DNA of 64,000 nucleotides from Microbulbifer sp. SAOS-129_SWC (GCF_039696035.1 NZ_CP155567.1:4335001-4399000), one strand, 5' to 3'. Positions 51,086-61,903 are shown, counted from the stretch's first letter. Notes: a model not told the origin generated them from the letters alone. Translations and numbers: made by a program.

Positions 51086-51496
51086 CTACCCCTTGACCAG
51101 TGGCAGGCTCTGGTTGGTCCACTCGGACACGCCGCCCTGCAGGCGCCGCACCTGGAAGCCCTGTTTCTTGAGCAGGCGGCCCACGGCGCCGGCGTGCTGG
51201 CCCATCTTGTCCGCCACGATCAGCGGCTTGTCCTTCAGCGGCGCCAGCTCGCCGATACGGTCGGCCACTTCACCGTGGGGAATATGCACCGAATCGACGA
51301 TATGACCAGCCTTGTAGTCACTGCGATCGCGCACGTCCAGCACCTTGGCGCCGTCCACGTTGATCAGCCGTGTCACCTCGTGTATCGAGGCCGGCTTGCC
51401 CGCGCGGGCGCGCTCACTGAACGCCAATGCGTAGAGTAGTACCACCAGCGCACTGACCAGCAGCCACTGCTGGCTGATAAAGACGAAAAAATCCAC
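51086..51496 (-). CDS. Membrane-anchored rhodanese-domain protein
   Basis: 136 residues from a GTG read from 51496 (MDFFVFISQQWLLVSALVVLLYALAF), giving one N-terminal membrane anchor, then a rhodanese domain with VDGAKVLDVRDRSDYKAGHIVDSVHIP. In the active-site loop the usual Cys is absent (VADKMGQHAGAVG instead of a CxxGxR loop), so sulphur transfer is doubtful and the domain may be a non-catalytic member like YibN. GGGGGG lies just ahead of the start. Confidence 0.82.
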   Translation of the reverse strand: MDFFVFISQQWLLVSALVVLLYALAFSERARAGKPASIHEVTRLINVDGAKVLDVRDRSDYKAGHIVDSVHIPHGEVADRIGELAPLKDKPLIVADKMGQHAGAVGRLLKKQGFQVRRLQGGVSEWTNQSLPLVKG

Positions 51497-51706
51497 TCGC
51501 CCCCCGAATCCTTCTGTCGTTGTTGTGGGCGGCGCCCGCGGGCGCCCGATGCGGCGGGAGTATACACGATTGTGGCGAAATCTTAACCAGAATTTGCCAA
51601 CCAGATCCCCCTCGAAACGGGGCCCCGGCGTGGTTAAACGGTGCGCAATCAGGTTAAAATCCGCGTCCGATTCCCACCAATCCACCCGCAAAGGAACCCA
51701 TTCGCT

Positions 51707-53254
51707 ATGGCCGCCGAGCAAACTCCGCACAAACGCCCCCTGGTCCTGTTGATCCTGGACGGCTTCGGCCACAGCGACAATTCCGAGCACAACGCCATCC
51801 GCGCAGCCAAATCACCGGTGTGGGACCAGCTCTGGAGCACCCGCCCGCACACCCTGATCCAGACCTCGGGCATGGCCGTGGGCCTGCCGGAGGGACAGAT
51901 GGGCAACTCCGAGGTGGGCCATATGACCCTCGGCGCCGGTCGGGTCGTGTACCAGAACTTCACCCGTATCAACAAGGCGATCGCCGACGGCGACTTCTTC
52001 AAAAACCCGACCTACACCGCCGCGGTGGACAAGGCAGTGGCCAACGGCGGCGCCGTACATATTCTGGGCCTGGCCTCCGAGGGCGGTGTCCACAGCCACG
52101 AGGACCATATCGTCGCCATGATCACCCTGGCGGCCCAGCGCGGCGCCAGCAAGATCTACGTGCACGCCTTCCTCGACGGCCGCGACACCCCGCCGCGCAG
52201 CGCCGAACCGACGCTGGCACGCCTGAGTCAGGTATGCGACGCCGTCGGCAGCGCGCGCATCGCCAGCCTCGCCGGGCGCTACTTCGCCATGGACCGCGAC
52301 CAGCGCTGGGACCGCGTGCAGCCGGTCTACGACCTGCTGACCCTGGGCGAGGCGGAGCACTCGGCAGCGGACGCGCAGGCGGGCCTCGCCGCCGCCTATG
52401 AGCGCGGCGAGAACGACGAGTTCGTGGCCCCGACCCTGATCGGCACACCGGCGCCGATCGCCGACGGCGATGCGGTGATCTTCATGAACTTCCGCCCCGA
52501 CCGCGCGCGCCAGCTGACCCGCGCCTTCACCGAGACGGACTTCGATGGCTTCCAGCGCAAGGCCACGCCGAAGCTGGCGGACTTCGTAATGACCACCGAG
52601 TACGCTGCGGACATCAACGCCAGCTGTGCCTTCCCGCCGGAGAAGCTGGTGAATTCCCTCGGCGAGTACCTGTCCGGCCTGGACAAGACCCAGCTGCGCA
52701 TCGCCGAGACCGAGAAGTACGCCCACGTGACCTTCTTCTTCAGCGGCGGCCGCGAGGAGCCCTACCCCGGCGAGACCCGCGAGCTGATCAAATCGCCCAA
52801 TGTGGCCACCTACGACCTGCAGCCGGAAATGAGCGCGCCGGAAGTGACCGACAAACTGGTGGCCGCGATTGAAGGCGGCAGCTACGACGCCATCATCTGC
52901 AACTATGCCAACGGTGACATGGTTGGCCACACCGGCGTGTTCGAGGCGGCCGTCAAGGCCGTCGAGGCCCTCGACCAGTGCGTCGACCGCGTCGTCAAGG
53001 CGGCACTGGCGGCCGGCGGCGAGGTACTGATCACCGCCGACCACGGCAATGTCGAGGAGATGTACGACGCCACTTCCGGCCAGGTGAGCACCCAGCACTC
53101 CACCCTGCCGGTGCCGTTTGTCTACGTCGGTGCGCGCAGCCTGAACCTGCGCGATGGCGGCAGCCTGGCGGATGTGGCCCCGACCATGCTAGCGTTGATG
53201 GCACTGCCGCAACCGGCGGAGATGACGGGTAAGAGCCTGGTTGAGTTCGAGTAA
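51707..53254 (+). CDS. gpmI: 2,3-bisphosphoglycerate-independent phosphoglycerate mutase
   Basis: Interconverts 3- and 2-phosphoglycerate using two Mn ions. 515 residues, the normal length. [18 protein letters not shown] holds a metal Asp, [19 protein letters not shown] the phosphorylated Ser, DGRDTPPRS the substrate-binding loop, and [13 protein letters not shown] further ligands. Start has AAAGGA ahead. envC begins 6 bp after the stop. Confidence 0.95.
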   Translation: MAAEQTPHKRPLVLLILDGFGHSDNSEHNAIRAAKSPVWDQLWSTRPHTLIQTSGMAVGLPEGQMGNSEVGHMTLGAGRVVYQNFTRINKAIADGDFFKNPTYTAAVDKAVANGGAVHILGLASEGGVHSHEDHIVAMITLAAQRGASKIYVHAFLDGRDTPPRSAEPTLARLSQVCDAVGSARIASLAGRYFAMDRDQRWDRVQPVYDLLTLGEAEHSAADAQAGLAAAYERGENDEFVAPTLIGTPAPIADGDAVIFMNFRPDRARQLTRAFTETDFDGFQRKATPKLADFVMTTEYAADINASCAFPPEKLVNSLGEYLSGLDKTQLRIAETEKYAHVTFFFSGGREEPYPGETRELIKSPNVATYDLQPEMSAPEVTDKLVAAIEGGSYDAIICNYANGDMVGHTGVFEAAVKAVEALDQCVDRVVKAALAAGGEVLITADHGNVEEMYDATSGQVSTQHSTLPVPFVYVGARSLNLRDGGSLADVAPTMLALMALPQPAEMTGKSLVEFE

Positions 53255-53260
53255 CTGACG

Positions 53261-54448
53261 ATGTTGATTGCAACTGTAGGATGGGCAAAGCGCAGCCTGC
53301 CCATCAAGCACCGCCTGATGGGCACACTCGCGGCACTGGTTTTGCCCGTCCTGCTGATGCTCGCCACGCCGCCGGCAATGGCGGACGAGGACCAGCAGGC
53401 GCGCCTCAAGGAGATCAAGCAGCGCATCGAGTCGCTGCAGAAGGAGCTCGGCGAGGTGCGCGGCCAGCGCGACCAGCTGCTCAAGGACCTCGAAGACAAC
53501 GAGAAGGATATCTCCGAGCTGCACCAGCGCGTCGACAAGATCAAAAGCGATATGCGCAGCCGCAGCGAGAAGCTGCAGAAGCTGAAAAGCGAACAGCAGC
53601 AGCTGGAGGAATCGCGGCGAAGTATGCAGCGGCGGGTCGAGCAGGAAGTCGCCGCCGCTTACCGACTAGGCAAACAGGAGCAGATCAAACTGCTCCTCAA
53701 CCAGCAAGACCCGCAGAATATCGCCCGCCAGCTCCGCTACCATCAGTACTTCCTCCAGGAACGCAGCCACGTCATCGACGACTACCTCGAGACCCTCAGC
53801 TCCCTGCGCACCGTCAGCGACACCATCCAGCAAGAGCGCGACACCCTCGACGGCGAACGCCGCCAGCTGGAGGCCAAGGAGCAGCGTTTGGTTGGCGCAC
53901 GGCGCTCGCGCCAGACCACGCTGGACAAGCTGGCCGCGCAGCTGGTGGACAAGAGCAGCCAGCTGCAGCAACTCAAGGGCGACCGCTCGCGCCTGCAGAA
54001 GCTGGTGGACGAAGTCGGCCGCGCCATTGCGTCGCTGGTCAGCCCCCACGACGAAAAACCGTTTGCCAAGCAGCGCGGACGCCTGCAGTGGCCCGTGCAC
54101 GGGCGCCGCGCCAACGCCTACGGCCAGCGCCGCGCCAATGGCCTGACCTGGATGGGCGTCACCATCCGCGCCAACGAAGGCGCCCCGGTGCACGCCATTC
54201 ACCGCGGTCGCGTCGTGTTTGCCGACTACCTGCGCGGCCAGGGCATGCTGGTGATTCTCGATCACGGCGACGGCTACATGAGTCTCTACGCCCACAACCA
54301 GTCGCTGACCCGCAGCCTCGGCGAATGGGTGGAGCGCGGCGATGTGATTGCCCGTGTCGGCAACAGCGGCGGCCTCGAACAGAGCGGCCTCTACTTCGAA
54401 GTCCGCTACCGCGGCAAACCCCAGGATCCCACTGTCTGGTGCCGCTGA
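53261..54448 (+). CDS. envC: Murein hydrolase activator EnvC
   Basis: 395 residues. Signal peptide around GTLAALVLPVLLMLATPPAMA; a long coiled coil at about 45-250 (KEIKQRIESLQKELGEVRGQ, KLQKLKSEQQQLEESRRSMQRR) and a C-terminal LytM/peptidase-M23-like domain (LQWPVHGRRANAYGQRR ... LDHGDGYMSLYAHNQSL). Zinc ligands of active M23 enzymes are not all kept, as expected for EnvC, which switches on amidases AmiA/AmiB at division. ATG 53261 is used; ATG 53318 is an alternative start. The first 57 bp contain a GTAGGATGGGC / GCCCATC repeat. Confidence 0.88.
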   Translation: MLIATVGWAKRSLPIKHRLMGTLAALVLPVLLMLATPPAMADEDQQARLKEIKQRIESLQKELGEVRGQRDQLLKDLEDNEKDISELHQRVDKIKSDMRSRSEKLQKLKSEQQQLEESRRSMQRRVEQEVAAAYRLGKQEQIKLLLNQQDPQNIARQLRYHQYFLQERSHVIDDYLETLSSLRTVSDTIQQERDTLDGERRQLEAKEQRLVGARRSRQTTLDKLAAQLVDKSSQLQQLKGDRSRLQKLVDEVGRAIASLVSPHDEKPFAKQRGRLQWPVHGRRANAYGQRRANGLTWMGVTIRANEGAPVHAIHRGRVVFADYLRGQGMLVILDHGDGYMSLYAHNQSLTRSLGEWVERGDVIARVGNSGGLEQSGLYFEVRYRGKPQDPTVWCR

Positions 54449-54664
54449 ACCGCGGCACACATTCCCGCCGGGCTGTTAAGCCCGCCTCGGCACCCCACTG
54501 GAAACCACTGCGCGGCAAGCGCGTCCTGCCACGCTGCGTAAAATTGTCGCGCAGCGCGAAAACGGCCGCGCGGCAGAATCCCCCGCCAACTTGAAAACCC
54601 CCACCTGCCGGGCGGTCTACACTTTCGCACAGAAAGGCACAAAAAAGGCAGAGGCTTCCACGAT

Positions 54665-56011
54665 ATGTTCACCCCCAAATCGCTGACCACCTTCCTCGGC
54701 GCCGCAGCGCTCACCGTTCTGCCGCTGATGGGACTCAGCGAAGGCGACCCGGCCGAAAAGGCCCTTCCCGACGCCACCAGTCGCCTACCACTGGACGACC
54801 TGCGCAGCTTTGCCAAGGTGTTCGAACAGATCCGCCAGGGCTATGTGACCGAAGTGGACGACAGCACCCTGCTCGAGTACGCCATCAAGGGCATGCTCGA
54901 AGGGCTGGACCCCCACTCCGCCTATCTGGACCGCGCCTCCTTCGAAGACCTGCAGGCCAACACCACCGGCGAATTCGCCGGCCTCGGCATCGAAGTGGGG
55001 ATGGAAAACGACTACATCACTATCGTCACGCCGATGGACGGCACACCGGCGGAGCGCGCCGGGCTCAAGTCCGGCGACGTCATTCTGCGCCTCGCCGGCA
55101 AGTCCATGCGCGGCGTCACCCTCGACCAGGCGGTGGAGCGTATGCGCGGCCCGGTCGGCAGCTCGGTGACCCTGACCATCGGCCGCAAGGGGCACAAGGA
55201 ACCGTTCGATGTCACCCTGAAGCGCGATACGGTGCGCGTGCGCAGCGTGCGCAGTGAAATACTCGACGATGGCTACGGTTACGTGCGCATCAGCCAGTTC
55301 CAGATCGACACCGGCAAGGACGTGGCCCAGGCGGTCAGGAAGCTGCAGAAGAAGAACAAGCTCAAGGGCCTGATCCTCGACCTGCGCAACAATCCCGGCG
55401 GTATTCTGCAGGCTTCGGTAGAGGCCGCGGACACCTTCCTCGACAGCGGTCTGGTGGTCTATACCGAGGGCCGCACCGAATCCTCCAACATCAAATATTC
55501 CGCCGAGCCCGGCGACCTGACCGACGGCGCGCCGATGGTGGTGCTGATCAATGACGGCTCCGCCTCCGCCGCGGAGATTCTCGCCGGCGCCCTGCAGGAC
55601 CACCGCCGCGCGGTGGTGATGGGCACCGACAGCTTCGGCAAGGGCTCGGTACAGACGGTGATTCCGATCAACAGCGAGCGCGCGATCAAGCTGACCACCG
55701 CGCTCTATTTCACCCCCAACGGCCGCTCTATCCAGGCCCAGGGCATCACCCCCGATATCGTGGTCGAGCGGGTCAAGGTGACCCGGGTACAGAGCCACGC
55801 GCGCACCACCGAAGCGGACCTGGCCGGGCACCTGGACAACGGCAATGGCGGCGCCGAGCGCAATGCCGCCGACCGGGTGAAGGAGATGGAAAAACGCGAG
55901 GACTGGTTCAGTCGCGACAACCAGATCTTTGAAGCGCTCAACGTGCTGAAGGGGCTGAACCTCTACGCCCAGCACCAGCGCCATCGCGAGCATGTCGCCA
56001 GCGCCGACTGA
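54665..56011 (+). CDS. ctpA: Carboxyl-terminal processing protease, S41 family
   Basis: 448 residues, secreted (MFTPKSLTTFLGAAALTVLPLMG signal). A PDZ domain at about 95-180 (GLGIEVGMENDYITIVTPMDGTPAERAGLKSGD), then the S41 core with Ser299 in NDGSASAAE and Lys326 in FGKGSVQT as catalytic pair. Trims protein C-termini in the periplasm. Often next to envC and gpmI in gammaproteobacteria. Confidence 0.93.
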   Translation: MFTPKSLTTFLGAAALTVLPLMGLSEGDPAEKALPDATSRLPLDDLRSFAKVFEQIRQGYVTEVDDSTLLEYAIKGMLEGLDPHSAYLDRASFEDLQANTTGEFAGLGIEVGMENDYITIVTPMDGTPAERAGLKSGDVILRLAGKSMRGVTLDQAVERMRGPVGSSVTLTIGRKGHKEPFDVTLKRDTVRVRSVRSEILDDGYGYVRISQFQIDTGKDVAQAVRKLQKKNKLKGLILDLRNNPGGILQASVEAADTFLDSGLVVYTEGRTESSNIKYSAEPGDLTDGAPMVVLINDGSASAAEILAGALQDHRRAVVMGTDSFGKGSVQTVIPINSERAIKLTTALYFTPNGRSIQAQGITPDIVVERVKVTRVQSHARTTEADLAGHLDNGNGGAERNAADRVKEMEKREDWFSRDNQIFEALNVLKGLNLYAQHQRHREHVASAD

Positions 56012-56097
56012 AGCCGGTCGGCCCCTGGCGCAATAGCAGGCATTCAGCAGTAAAAAGCCGCGCGGCGCTCACCTGCGCGGTTTTGTGGAAGGCAGTT

Positions 56098-56343
56098 ATG
56101 CAGCAGTACCGCGCCGGCGAGGCGGGCAGGCGAATTCCCCCGCGCTCAGATCGCTTCTTCAAATTGGGTGACGACTGGTATTTCCAGATCCGCGGCGGTA
56201 ACCGCTTCGGCCCGTTCAGCTGCCGCGATATGGCGCAACGCGCGGTGTGCCAGATGTTCCCCCGCCCCGGACATGGCGGTGCCACCGTGCACCCCTTCGG
56301 CAGCCTGCGCGCGCGGCGCTGGCGGCGCAATCACAGCTCCTGA
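56098..56343 (+). CDS. DUF6316-like small protein
   Basis: 81 residues (MQQYRAGEAGRRIPPRSDRFFKLGDDWYFQIRGGNRFGPFSCRD...). The R-SDRFFK-x-DDWYF-x-R-G-x-x-GPF pattern matches a small domain of unknown function common in marine gammaproteobacteria and pseudomonads. GGAAGG lies before the ATG; a longer reading from a TTG is less likely. The tail RARRWRRNHSS is basic. Confidence 0.7.
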   Translation: MQQYRAGEAGRRIPPRSDRFFKLGDDWYFQIRGGNRFGPFSCRDMAQRAVCQMFPRPGHGGATVHPFGSLRARRWRRNHSS

Positions 56344-56352
56344 ATCCATTCC

Positions 56353-56520
56353 TCTGCCGGCAGCGAGTCGGGCGGACACAAGGTCCGCCCCTACAGGTCG
56401 GCTGCAGAAGTTGTATAAAGCGGCATCACTACAGGCCTCCCGAGGCACTGAATTCCTTAAGAAAACCGCGCCGCCTACCGTAGGGGCGGACCTTGTGTCC
56501 GCCCAGCCTGCCGCCGGCAG
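56353..56520. repeat. Inverted repeat element between DUF6316 gene and hisF
   Basis: GGGCGGACACAAGGTCCGCCCCTAC (56370-56394, shown first 20: GGGCGGACACAAGGTCCGCC) recurs inverted at 56480-56504, 25 of 25 bases. Each arm is itself a GGGCGGAC/GTCCGCCC hairpin. Flanking CTGCCGGCAG adds further symmetry. Typical of an intergenic repetitive element. Confidence 0.7.
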
Positions 56521-56529
56521 TGCACGCGA

Positions 56530-57291
<762 letters not shown>

Positions 57292-57292
57292 G

Positions 57293-58024
57293 TTATTTGC
57301 CCCAGTCGTCGCAGAGCTGCTGCGCCTCGCGCAGGTTCAGCTTGTCTTCGTAAATCGCGCGGCCGGTGATCGCGCCGTAGATATCGCCGGCTTCAAGCAG
57401 CTCGCGCACATCGTCAATACAGCTGACGCCACCGGAGGCGATCACCGGAATATCCACCGCGCGCGCCAGTTCCAGCGTGACCGGCACATTGACCCCCTGC
57501 ATCATGCCGTCGCGGGCGATATCGGTGTAGACGATGGCGCTGACACCGCAGTCGGCGAAGCGCTTGGCCAGCTCGGTAGCCTGCTGGTCGGACACCTCGG
57601 CCCAGCCCTCGGTGGCTACCAGGCCATCCTTCGCGTCCAGGCCGACGATGATGTGGCCCTCGAATTCGCGACAGGCTTCTTGCACCAGGTGCGGGTTCTT
57701 TACCGCGGCGGTGCCGATGATGGCCCAGCGCACGCCGGCGTCCAGGTATTTCTCGATCGTGTGCAGGTCGCGGATACCGCCGCCGATCTGCACCGGCAGG
57801 TCGGGAAACTGCTTTGCAATCGCGGTAATCGCCTCCCCGTTGACCGGGTTGCCGGCGAAGGCGCCGTTCAGGTCTACCAGGTGCAGGCGGCGCGCGCCCT
57901 CGTCGACCCAGTGCTGGGCGGTGGCGAGCGGATCGTCGGAGAAGACAGTGGCGTCTTCCATTTCACCCTGGCGCAGGCGCACGCACTGGCCGTCTTTCAA
58001 GTCAATTGCGGGAATTACGATCAT
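57293..58024 (-). CDS. hisA: ProFAR isomerase
   Basis: 243 residues. Converts ProFAR to [22 protein letters not shown] holds the catalytic Asp; [12 protein letters not shown] the second; [11 protein letters not shown] and [10 protein letters not shown] bind phosphate. 49 bp after hisH ends. Confidence 0.95.
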   Translation of the reverse strand: MIVIPAIDLKDGQCVRLRQGEMEDATVFSDDPLATAQHWVDEGARRLHLVDLNGAFAGNPVNGEAITAIAKQFPDLPVQIGGGIRDLHTIEKYLDAGVRWAIIGTAAVKNPHLVQEACREFEGHIIVGLDAKDGLVATEGWAEVSDQQATELAKRFADCGVSAIVYTDIARDGMMQGVNVPVTLELARAVDIPVIASGGVSCIDDVRELLEAGDIYGAITGRAIYEDKLNLREAQQLCDDWGK

Positions 58025-58073
58025 GGTCTGTCTTCAGGTCTGCGGTGAATTGGATTTGCGTGGAGAAATGAGT

Positions 58074-58766
58074 TCAGGCCTTGCCGTTCCAGCCGACAAA
58101 ATTCTTCAGCAGCAGCAGGCCGGCGTCGGCGCTCTTCTCCGGGTGAAACTGGGTGGCGAAGACATTGTCCCGCGCCACCGCGGCCGCCAGCGACACGCCG
58201 TAGTCGGTGCGCCCGGCAATGGAGGCGTTATCGTCGGCCGGCACATAGTAGCTGTGCACGAAGTAGAAGCGGCTGCCGTCGTCGATCCCGGCCCACAGCG
58301 GGTGCGCGCGGGTCTGGGACACCTGGTTCCAGCCCATATGCGGGACTTTTAGCCTTGAGCCGCCGGCGCCCAGCCTTGAGCCGCGGGCGCCATCTGTTCC
58401 CGTTTCATACAGGTCACTGCCGAAAAACTTCACCGGCTCGGGAAACAGCCCCAGGCAGTCGACACCGTTGTTCTCCTCGCTGCGCCGCATCATCAGCTGC
58501 ATACCGACGCAGACGCCGAGCACCGGCACGCCGGCATCGATGGCGCCGCGCAGCAGCGGCTCGAAGCCGGCGTCGACAAAGCCCGCCATGCAGTCGCGGA
58601 TCGCACCCACGCCGGGCACCAGCAGGCGGTCGGCGCCGGCGGCCTGTTGCGGCGTCGCCGCCAGCACCACCTCGTCCTCGGGCGCGACCCGCTGCAGCGC
58701 GCACTGCACCGAGTGCAGGTTGCCCATGCCGTAGTCGAGTACCGCGATCTTCTGCCGTGCGGCCAT
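58074..58766 (-). CDS. hisH: Imidazole glycerol phosphate synthase, glutamine amidotransferase subunit
   Basis: 230 residues; class-I amidotransferase that supplies ammonia to HisF. Nucleophile Cys in LGVCVGMQLM (about residue 84), His-Glu in ATQFHPEKSAD near the C-terminus. At about residues 126-139 there is an extra, repeated stretch GSRLGAGGSRLK coded by a 21-bp tandem duplication (58351-58391), ahead of the conserved VPHMGWNQV; it is absent from the usual protein. The ATG read from 58766 shares one base with the hisB stop. Confidence 0.92.
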   Translation of the reverse strand: MAARQKIAVLDYGMGNLHSVQCALQRVAPEDEVVLAATPQQAAGADRLLVPGVGAIRDCMAGFVDAGFEPLLRGAIDAGVPVLGVCVGMQLMMRRSEENNGVDCLGLFPEPVKFFGSDLYETGTDGARGSRLGAGGSRLKVPHMGWNQVSQTRAHPLWAGIDDGSRFYFVHSYYVPADDNASIAGRTDYGVSLAAAVARDNVFATQFHPEKSADAGLLLLKNFVGWNGKA

Positions 58767-59392
58767 CACAGCACGCCTTTGGTGGACGGCATGGTGCCGG
58801 CCATGCGCGGATCCGGGGTCAGCGCCATGCGCAGCGCGCGGCCGAACGCCTTGAATACCGTCTCCACCTGGTGGTGGGCATTGTGGCCGCGCAGGCAATC
58901 GATGTGGACGGTCACCAGGGCGTGATTAACGAAGCCCTGGAAAAATTCGTAGAACAGCTCGGTATCGAACTTGCCGATACGCTTCTGGGTAAACGGCACG
59001 TTCATGATCAACCCGGGGCGGCCGGAAAAGTCGATGACGACTCTCGACAGCGCCTCGTCCAGCGGTACATAGCTGTGGCCGTAGCGGGTCATGCCCTTCT
59101 TGTCGCCCACCGCCTCGGCAATGGCCTTGCCCAGGGTGATGCCGATGTCCTCCACCGTATGGTGGTCGTCGATCTCGATATCGCCATTACAGGTGATATC
59201 GAGATCGATCATACCGTGGCGGGCGATCTGGTCGAGCATATGCTCCAGGAACGGCACGCCGGTATTGAACTGGCCGCGGCCGTCGCCGTCGAGATTGAGG
59301 CTGACCTTGATCTGGGTCTCCAGGGTGTCGCGGTTGACGCTGGCAGTGCGCATCGGCGGTAACATCCTTTTGTCGGGAAGGGTTTCAGGCAT
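58766..59392 (-). CDS. hisB: Imidazoleglycerol-phosphate dehydratase
   Basis: 208 residues, monofunctional HisB (no phosphatase domain). Manganese-binding motifs: [36 protein letters not shown] and [16 protein letters not shown]. First gene of the minus-strand hisB-hisH-hisA-hisF cluster. Confidence 0.95.
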   Translation of the reverse strand: MPETLPDKRMLPPMRTASVNRDTLETQIKVSLNLDGDGRGQFNTGVPFLEHMLDQIARHGMIDLDITCNGDIEIDDHHTVEDIGITLGKAIAEAVGDKKGMTRYGHSYVPLDEALSRVVIDFSGRPGLIMNVPFTQKRIGKFDTELFYEFFQGFVNHALVTVHIDCLRGHNAHHQVETVFKAFGRALRMALTPDPRMAGTMPSTKGVL

Positions 59393-59482
59393 TTGAGACA
59401 GAGGGCGCGAATTATAGGGCGAAACGCCGCCGCTGTGGCCGGTTAGTGACAGATGAAACTTGATTCGTCACGGCGAGTATCT

Positions 59483-59788
59483 ATGATACGCCCCATGAAT
59501 ATGTACCGCCGCCCCGGGTCCCGCTTCTGGACCGCCCTGTTGTTGCTGTTCGCGCTGTTTGCCGCGCAGCAGCTGGTGGCCGAGCATATTCATCTGGACA
59601 AGAAGCCCACAGAGTTCTGTAACCTCTGCTTCAATCACATGCCCGCGGCGGCCGAACGCGCCTTCCAGTTGCCACAACCGGCGCCGCTGGTCACTTACCG
59701 CGAACAGAGCGCCCCGGTTCCGCGCGATTGCCAGCCGGAACGCCAGAGCGCGCGCGGCCCTCCCGCCCCCCTGCAATACACAGCCTGA
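59483..59788 (+). CDS. Small CxxC/His membrane-anchored protein upstream of TonB receptor
   Basis: 101 residues (MIRPMNMYRRPGSRFWTALLLLFALFAAQQLVAEHIHLDKKPTEFCNLCFNHMPAA). One hydrophobic segment then EHIHLDKKPTEFCNLCFNH, which offers His and CxxC residues for metal binding in the periplasm, and a Pro/Arg-rich tail. The receptor gene follows 72 bp downstream. Small DUF2946-like proteins with CxxC lie by metal-receptor genes in related bacteria. ATG 59483 or 59495 may be the start. Confidence 0.65.
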   Translation: MIRPMNMYRRPGSRFWTALLLLFALFAAQQLVAEHIHLDKKPTEFCNLCFNHMPAAAERAFQLPQPAPLVTYREQSAPVPRDCQPERQSARGPPAPLQYTA

Positions 59789-59860
59789 AAAACCCGATTC
59801 CAGATTTCCGGTGGTGACGCGATCTTGCGCGTCGCTGCCCTGTATTGCAGGTAAAATGCC

Positions 59861-61903
59861 ATGAATAACATCCGCAAACTGGCCCTGGCCATTGCCAGCG
59901 CCGTTTCTGTCTCCGCCGTGCCCGCCGTTTACGCCGCCGGCGACGAGACGCTCGAAGAAGTCAACGTGACCGTCTCGCCGCTCGAGCAATCCGCCGACGC
60001 GGTGGCCGCACCGGTGTCAGTACTGTCCGGCGACAAGCTGCGCAACGCCGCCTCCTCCACTCTCGGCCAGACCCTGAAGAGCCAGCTGGGCGTGGCCGAT
60101 GCCTCCTTCGGCGGCGGCGTCGGCCTGCCGGTAATCCGCGGCCAGAGTGCCAACCGGGTCAAGGTGCTGAACGACAACCTGGACAGCGCCGATGCTTCCA
60201 ATACCAGCTCCGACCACGCCGCCACCATCGAGCCGCTGCTGGCCAAGCGCATCGACATACTGCGCGGCCCGGCCACGCTGCGCTACGGTAGCGGCGCCAT
60301 CGGCGGCGTGGTCAATGTCACCGACGGCCGCATCCCCAGCGAGCAGCCGGAGCAGCTCGAAGGCGCGGTGGAAATGCGCCACGACACCAGCAACAACCAG
60401 AATGCCGAGGTGTTCCGCCTGTCCAACGGCCTGGGCGAGCACCTGGCCTGGTATGTGGACGGCGTCTACCGCGAGAACGGCGACACGCAGATTCCCGGCA
60501 AGGCCCTCGACCGCGAGGCACTGCAGGACAGCGGCAGCAACTTCAACACCGACGGCCATGTCGCCAACACCAATGCCCGCGCCAAGAGTGGCAGCGGCGG
60601 CATTTCCTGGATCAGCGACAGCGGCTACCTGGGCCTGTCGGTCAATCACCTGGCGAATAACTACGGCATCCCGCCGGGCGCGGAGCCCGGCGCGCCGGCA
60701 GACGCGGCGCCGGACCCCGTGCGCATCGATATGCAGCAGACCCGCTACGACGTCAAAGGCGAGCACCGCTTCGACGGCGACTACTGGGACAAACTGCTGT
60801 TCCGCCTCGGCTACACCGACTACCAGCACGTGGAACTGGAGGACGGCAACCCCGGTACCCGGTTCACCAACAATACCTGGGAGAGCCGCGTCGAGCTGAC
60901 CCATGGCGGCGACACCTGGCGCGGCGCCTACGGTTTGCAGCTGTCCAACAAGGACTTTGCCGCGCTGGGCGAAGAGGCCTTCGTACCGCCGTCGGTCACC
61001 CAGAGCGCCGGCGCCTTCGTGATGAAAGAGCGCGACTGGGACCAGTGGCACCTGGATCTGGGCGGCCGCCTGGAACACGTGTCGGTGGACCCGAACAACG
61101 GCGACGCACAGGACTTCGGCCTGACCAGCGCCAGCGGCGCGGTACAGTACTTCCTCGGCGACCACCAGCACCTCAGCCTCGGCCTGGCCAGCGCCGAGCG
61201 CGCCCCGGTACAGGAGGAACTCTTCGCCGACGGCGTGCATGTGGCCGAGGGCCGCTACCTCCTCGGCAACCGCGGCCTTTCCAAGGAGAACTCGGTCAAT
61301 CTGGAGCTGGGCTACCACCACCACAATGAAGACGCCAGTGGCTGGCACGCGGCCAAACTGAGCGCGAGCGTGTATTACAACCATATCGGCGACTATATCT
61401 ACGCCCGCGATACCGGCATGAACGATCCGGAAAGCGGCCTCGGCATCTTCAACTACACCAACCGCGACGCCCATTTCTACGGCGCCGAGGCCTCGCTGGA
61501 GATTCCGCTGCGGGATGCACTGCGCCTGACCCTGTTCGGTGACAGCGTGCGCGCCGCGTTCGACGACCGGATCCCCGGCCAGAGCCGCGACGTACCGCGC
61601 CTGCCGCCGCTGCGCTTCGGCTTCGCCCTCGGCGGCGACTACGACCAGTGGAACTGGAACCTGCGCACGACCCGAGCCACTGCCCAGGACCGGCCCGGCG
61701 CCTTCGACACGCCCACCGACGGCTATACCCGCGTGGACCTCACCGCCCAGTACGACCTGCCGGTGGGCGATAACAACGCCACCGTGTTCGTCAATGCCAA
61801 CAACCTGCTCGACGACGAGATCCGCAACTCCACCTCGCTGCTGCGCAATTACGCGCCGGACGCCGGCCGCAGCATCGAAGCCGGTGTGCGGTTTATTTTC
61901 TAG
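59861..61903 (+). CDS. TonB-dependent receptor, probable zinc or metal importer (ZnuD-like)
   Basis: 680 residues. Signal peptide MNNIRKLALAIASAVSVSAVPAVYA, plug start LEEVNVTVSPLEQSADAVAAPVSVLSG, LPVIRGQSANRVKVLNDNLDSADASNTSSDHAA, RIDILRGPATLRYGSGAIGGVVNV, and barrel end SIEAGVRFIF. The DHAATIEPLLAKRIDILRGPATLRYGS type of plug is shared with ZnuD-like zinc receptors, and the upstream small CxxC protein supports a metal role (inference). No clear Zur box was found. Confidence 0.85.
   Translation: MNNIRKLALAIASAVSVSAVPAVYAAGDETLEEVNVTVSPLEQSADAVAAPVSVLSGDKLRNAASSTLGQTLKSQLGVADASFGGGVGLPVIRGQSANRVKVLNDNLDSADASNTSSDHAATIEPLLAKRIDILRGPATLRYGSGAIGGVVNVTDGRIPSEQPEQLEGAVEMRHDTSNNQNAEVFRLSNGLGEHLAWYVDGVYRENGDTQIPGKALDREALQDSGSNFNTDGHVANTNARAKSGSGGISWISDSGYLGLSVNHLANNYGIPPGAEPGAPADAAPDPVRIDMQQTRYDVKGEHRFDGDYWDKLLFRLGYTDYQHVELEDGNPGTRFTNNTWESRVELTHGGDTWRGAYGLQLSNKDFAALGEEAFVPPSVTQSAGAFVMKERDWDQWHLDLGGRLEHVSVDPNNGDAQDFGLTSASGAVQYFLGDHQHLSLGLASAERAPVQEELFADGVHVAEGRYLLGNRGLSKENSVNLELGYHHHNEDASGWHAAKLSASVYYNHIGDYIYARDTGMNDPESGLGIFNYTNRDAHFYGAEASLEIPLRDALRLTLFGDSVRAAFDDRIPGQSRDVPRLPPLRFGFALGGDYDQWNWNLRTTRATAQDRPGAFDTPTDGYTRVDLTAQYDLPVGDNNATVFVNANNLLDDEIRNSTSLLRNYAPDAGRSIEAGVRFIF

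Noticed and set aside
52122..52448. Arg-rich frames opposite gpmI
   Set aside because: Low-complexity antisense reading, no start signal.
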